Origin: Mercurialis annua
Lineage: Eukaryota > Streptophyta > Magnoliopsida > Malpighiales > Euphorbiaceae
DNA: 64,000 nt
NCBI RefSeq assembly: GCF_937616625.2
Contig: NC_065572.1
Location: forward strand, 728,501 to 792,500
Direction: 5' to 3'
Below the pieces are notes generated by a model, which saw only the letters and a list, made by a program, of their open reading frames with translations, was not told the origin of the DNA and made no database searches. Position 1 is the first letter of the stretch. The number at the start of each line of letters is the position of its first letter. This document shows positions 61,231-64,000 of the stretch, in pieces. A program made the translations under genes and the position numbers.

Positions 61231-63606
61231 TGTTGGACCCTTGTCCTTTCTCAACTCCTTTGTTTTGAATTTGACAAACAACAATGAATGTTCTAATATT
61301 GTTTATAAGTGTGTAGGGACACATAGAAATACTCGGAAGTCAATTTGGAGCCTCCTAGCAAGAATCAAGATTTCACAAGTTTGAAATCGATCCATCAGTT
61401 TTTTCACGAGCGTGACACAACTAGGTCATGGGCGCGACTCCAGTGTTGCGGGCGCAACACCAAACCCTCACGGGCGCGACATTGCTGATGTTCAAACCCT
61501 AGTCGACCGTTGGAGATGTCATGGGCGCGATAATCATGTCACGGGCGCGACATTCATGACCGTTGAAGATTCAACAAATATATTTCTGAAGCCCTAGTGA
61601 GAAGTTGACATGTGGCAAGAGCTGTTGAATATCTGCTGATAAAACAGATGTCGCGGGCGTGACTCCAGGCTTCGCGGGGGTGACAAGCTTGTTTTCTGCA
61701 AAGTACATTTTGTTTGTTTGTGCTTTGTTTGTAGATTGCCTTGGGTATAAATATAAATCCATTTGCAATGTTTCAAGGTTAATGATTTACAAACCTGATA
61801 GGAGTAAAATACTCCTATATTTAGAGTGCTATTCTACATGCTTTTATATATTTTCACCTCGCTTTTCTATGATAATGTATACCTTATAGCGTGTGTGTGT
61901 GTGTTTCAGGGAATCAGGAGCATTGCAGAGTGTTTTGCGGCCAAAAGAGTGAAGAATCGTCAAAAGCGGAAGTCGAGTGTGAAAGGAGCGAAAGTCGGAA
62001 GCAAGCGAAGAATTCTCCTTCATCTCAAAGGGTGTCTCAAATCAAGATACCCCACTTAAAGGAGTGTCTCGACTCGAGACACATTATAACGAAGGGCAAA
62101 AGCTTTGGAGAAGCTTGTCTCGAATCGAGACAACACCATAAGTTATGTGTCTCGATTCAAGACATGTAATAAGGAGGAATCTCAGTTTTTTTCTCAACAT
62201 TTGCACATGGTTTCCTCATTTGGCCAAACACCCTTTTATGAGCTGTCTCCTATTTTTTTATTTGTAAACACTATATAAACCATTTTATCTCTATTCTAGG
62301 TTAAGTGTGATGTGATAGAGAATATTAGTCACTCTTCATTATTGTAGCAACAACTTTCTCTTTAGCTTTTAGTTTTGTTCTTATTGTTCTTACCTAATAT
62401 AGTAATAGATCATCATTGTTTTTGGTGTTCATCAAGTTTATTTCCAGATTTTGCTACTTTAGGAAAGATCATTTAATACAAGTATTAGTCATTTATTGAA
62501 GCTTCATTCTCTTGTTAAAGCTTTTATTGTTCATTGATTATTCCAAGGAACCTATTCTTTACACTATGCTTAATCTTTATTCTTGTTTAATTAGTAGTTT
62601 AATGATGATTGATTAGTGACTAGACCCCTTGTCTAGGGGTTATTATGATTGTCATGATTGTTTAAATAGGTGATTAGGGTTAGGGGTACTGGTTTATTTT
62701 GGTTGTTGTGCTTCTTGAGCTTAATGCCTAGATTAAGTTAGCTTCTTAACCTTTATTGTGTGGTTTAATTAGGAGGGTGTGAGCTAACTAATTACACTAT
62801 ACCTAGGGGAGCACATGGTTTAGACCTAGATGCACTAGCGTGATTTAGGGCTATTTTGGTTGTGAAGTTTGCTTATTAGTTGACTTGATTGGGTCTATTG
62901 AAATCTATGAGAACGAGAGTGGATTAGATTTCAGTGTTTTAATCAAGATTCAACTCGTTCAATTACGGCTCGAGAGAGCGGAATTGATTCCATAGAATAG
63001 CTTGACCCGACCCAAGAATCCATTACCTTGACTCGAACTTACCTAGTTATTGTTGGCATGATTAGCAACCTCTAAGCGTTTACTCTTATTGATTCAATCT
63101 TGTGTTGATTAGTTAATTGCTTGATTACTGTGTTTGTGTTAGTTGATGATACAATTGTTCTTTCAAAATCAAAACCTTTTTATTGCTAACGAATCTAAAC
63201 CTAAAAAGAAAATCACTCTCACTAGATCCCTATCTCTGTGGGTTCGACAACCCGGACTAATTATCCACTTTATTACTTGTAAGTTATAGTTTAACTTTAG
63301 AAAAAGTCTACCCTTGTAAGTTACAAATTATTTTTGAAAAATCTCATTAGTTGGTGTTTAGCAATAAAACACTAAGTTTGAAGTTAGCTTATAAAATTTC
63401 TTGTAAATCTCATTTAGTGAATTCTAAATCTCGATCTTTGATTGAGTAGTGGAGTAGGATCGATTTGTGATCCGAACCACTCTAAACCTCTTGTGTCAAT
63501 CCTCTAAACTCTTAACTTCTTTTAAATTCTTATTTCCGCTTTAAATAATTTAAATCTCCCGATTCACAACTCAAATTCCGGTTTACCATACTCCATAGGT
63601 ATTTCA
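61231..63606 (+). mobile_element. Solo LTR (2.4 kb) with palindrome clusters, 5-bp TSD
   Basis: Perfect AATCA on both sides (61226-61230 and 63607-63611); begins TGTTGGACCC, ends GGTATTTCA. Near the 3' end is CTCTGTGGGTTCGACAACCC, a sequence type I associate with the LTRs of Athila/Tat gypsy elements. Two palindrome clusters occur: GTCRCGGGCGYGAC-type (61405-61690) and TGTCTCGANTCGAGACA-type (62033-62164). TATA-like ACTATATAAACC at about 62269-62280 could be the LTR promoter. No gag-pol. The frames at 61412-62169 show no domain. Confidence 0.75.
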
Positions 63607-63875
63607 AATCATAAATATTATTTTAAAACTAATAATAGACAATGTATCATTAAAAATGGAGAAACACTAATTATGAAGAAAAAAAATTAAGTATATATAA
63701 AAATAGACAAAACTTGACTCGACTGAATAAAATATTTTTGTCAAAAATATAATAAATAAAGTTTAAAATACAAATAATTTTTATTTGAAGTACTAATGAA
63801 ATTAATTATGTCAATATCAAATAATTTACTTTATAATTTTATGAAATATTGTTGTTAATTCGGCTATTATAGAGT

Positions 63876-64000
63876 CCGACCACAACGACCGAATTAATTA
63901 TCTTCATGCATAAGGATACTAGATTACCTAGTATAAAAGATTTCAAAATCATCACAAACCTCCCTTTTCTTTTCTATTGCAATTTCTGGATTATTATATG
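63876..64000. other. Window end, nothing recognised
   Basis: The sequence after repeat D shows no gene or element within the remaining bases. Confidence 0.4.

Larger units (their letters stand above)
60321..63875. repeat. Dispersed repeat D, copy split by two LTR insertions
   Basis: Segments 60321-60374, 61028-61230 and 63607-63875 together reproduce 54936-55440. The intervening 653 bp and 2376 bp are the insertions described separately. Confidence 0.8.

Noticed and set aside
61412..62169. Several short overlapping frames at 61412-61597, 61659-61889 and 61826-62169
   Set aside because: All lie in the LTR with palindrome repeats; none has a known domain and they overlap in different frames.

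Overview
This is a plant nuclear window, almost certainly from a eudicot. It is AT-rich, its few genes are spliced with GT-AG introns, and one gene is a clear NAC transcription factor. Most of the rest is plant transposable elements: Mutator-like elements (MULEs), hAT and Stowaway MITEs, Helitrons, SINEs, an L1-type LINE and Ty3/gypsy LTR debris. I do not name a species.

Host genes are sparse. A complete three-exon NAC gene of the NAC083/VNI2 type lies at 5114-6121 (minus). Two nearly identical single-exon genes for secreted PMEI/invertase-inhibitor-like proteins lie at 40059-40586 and 58667-59194 (both minus). They sit in about 1.5 kb duplicated blocks, each with the same small Helitron directly downstream of the gene.

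Layout. 1-5.1 kb: non-coding. 5.1-6.4 kb: NAC gene. 8.2-9.4 kb: foldback MITE, Stowaway, SINE tail. 13.1-14.5 kb: Pack-MULE carrying a syntaxin-like exon. 19.0-22.2 kb: MULE with two convergent spliced genes, both encoding PB1-like-domain proteins. 24.75-27.66 kb: 5'-truncated LINE. 27.7-30.1 kb: MITEs. 30.1-30.8 kb: gypsy integrase relic. 31.05-31.9 kb: foldback MULE. 33.6-34.6 kb: gypsy 3' end and LTR. 35.6-36.9 kb: Pack-MULE with a TTM3-like (CYTH) fragment. 37.3-37.5 kb: SINE. 38.8-46.1 kb: duplicated MULE X, PMEI copy A, nested hAT and nested solo LTR. 46.2-47.9 kb: MULE with internal tandem duplication. 48.85-52.58 kb: MULE holding a Pack-MULE (potato inhibitor I fragment) and a hAT MITE. 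53.0-54.8 kb: MITEs and a Helitron end. 56.0-57.9 kb: solo LTR. 58.1-59.6 kb: PMEI copy B. 60.4-63.6 kb: two solo LTRs inserted in a repeat whose uninterrupted copy is at 54.9-55.4 kb.

The best candidate for something undescribed is the 19023-22194 element. It has the architecture of maize MuDR: long TIRs and two convergent genes reading inward from the TIRs. Neither gene encodes a transposase. Both encode small nuclear-looking proteins built on a PB1-like domain, one basic and proline-tailed, the other with an acidic repeat tail. Element boundaries are supported throughout by target-site duplications read directly from the sequence (9-10 bp for MULEs, 8 bp for hAT, 5 bp for LTRs, 11-15 bp for SINE/LINE). 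Family names come from recognition of motifs, not from a database search.
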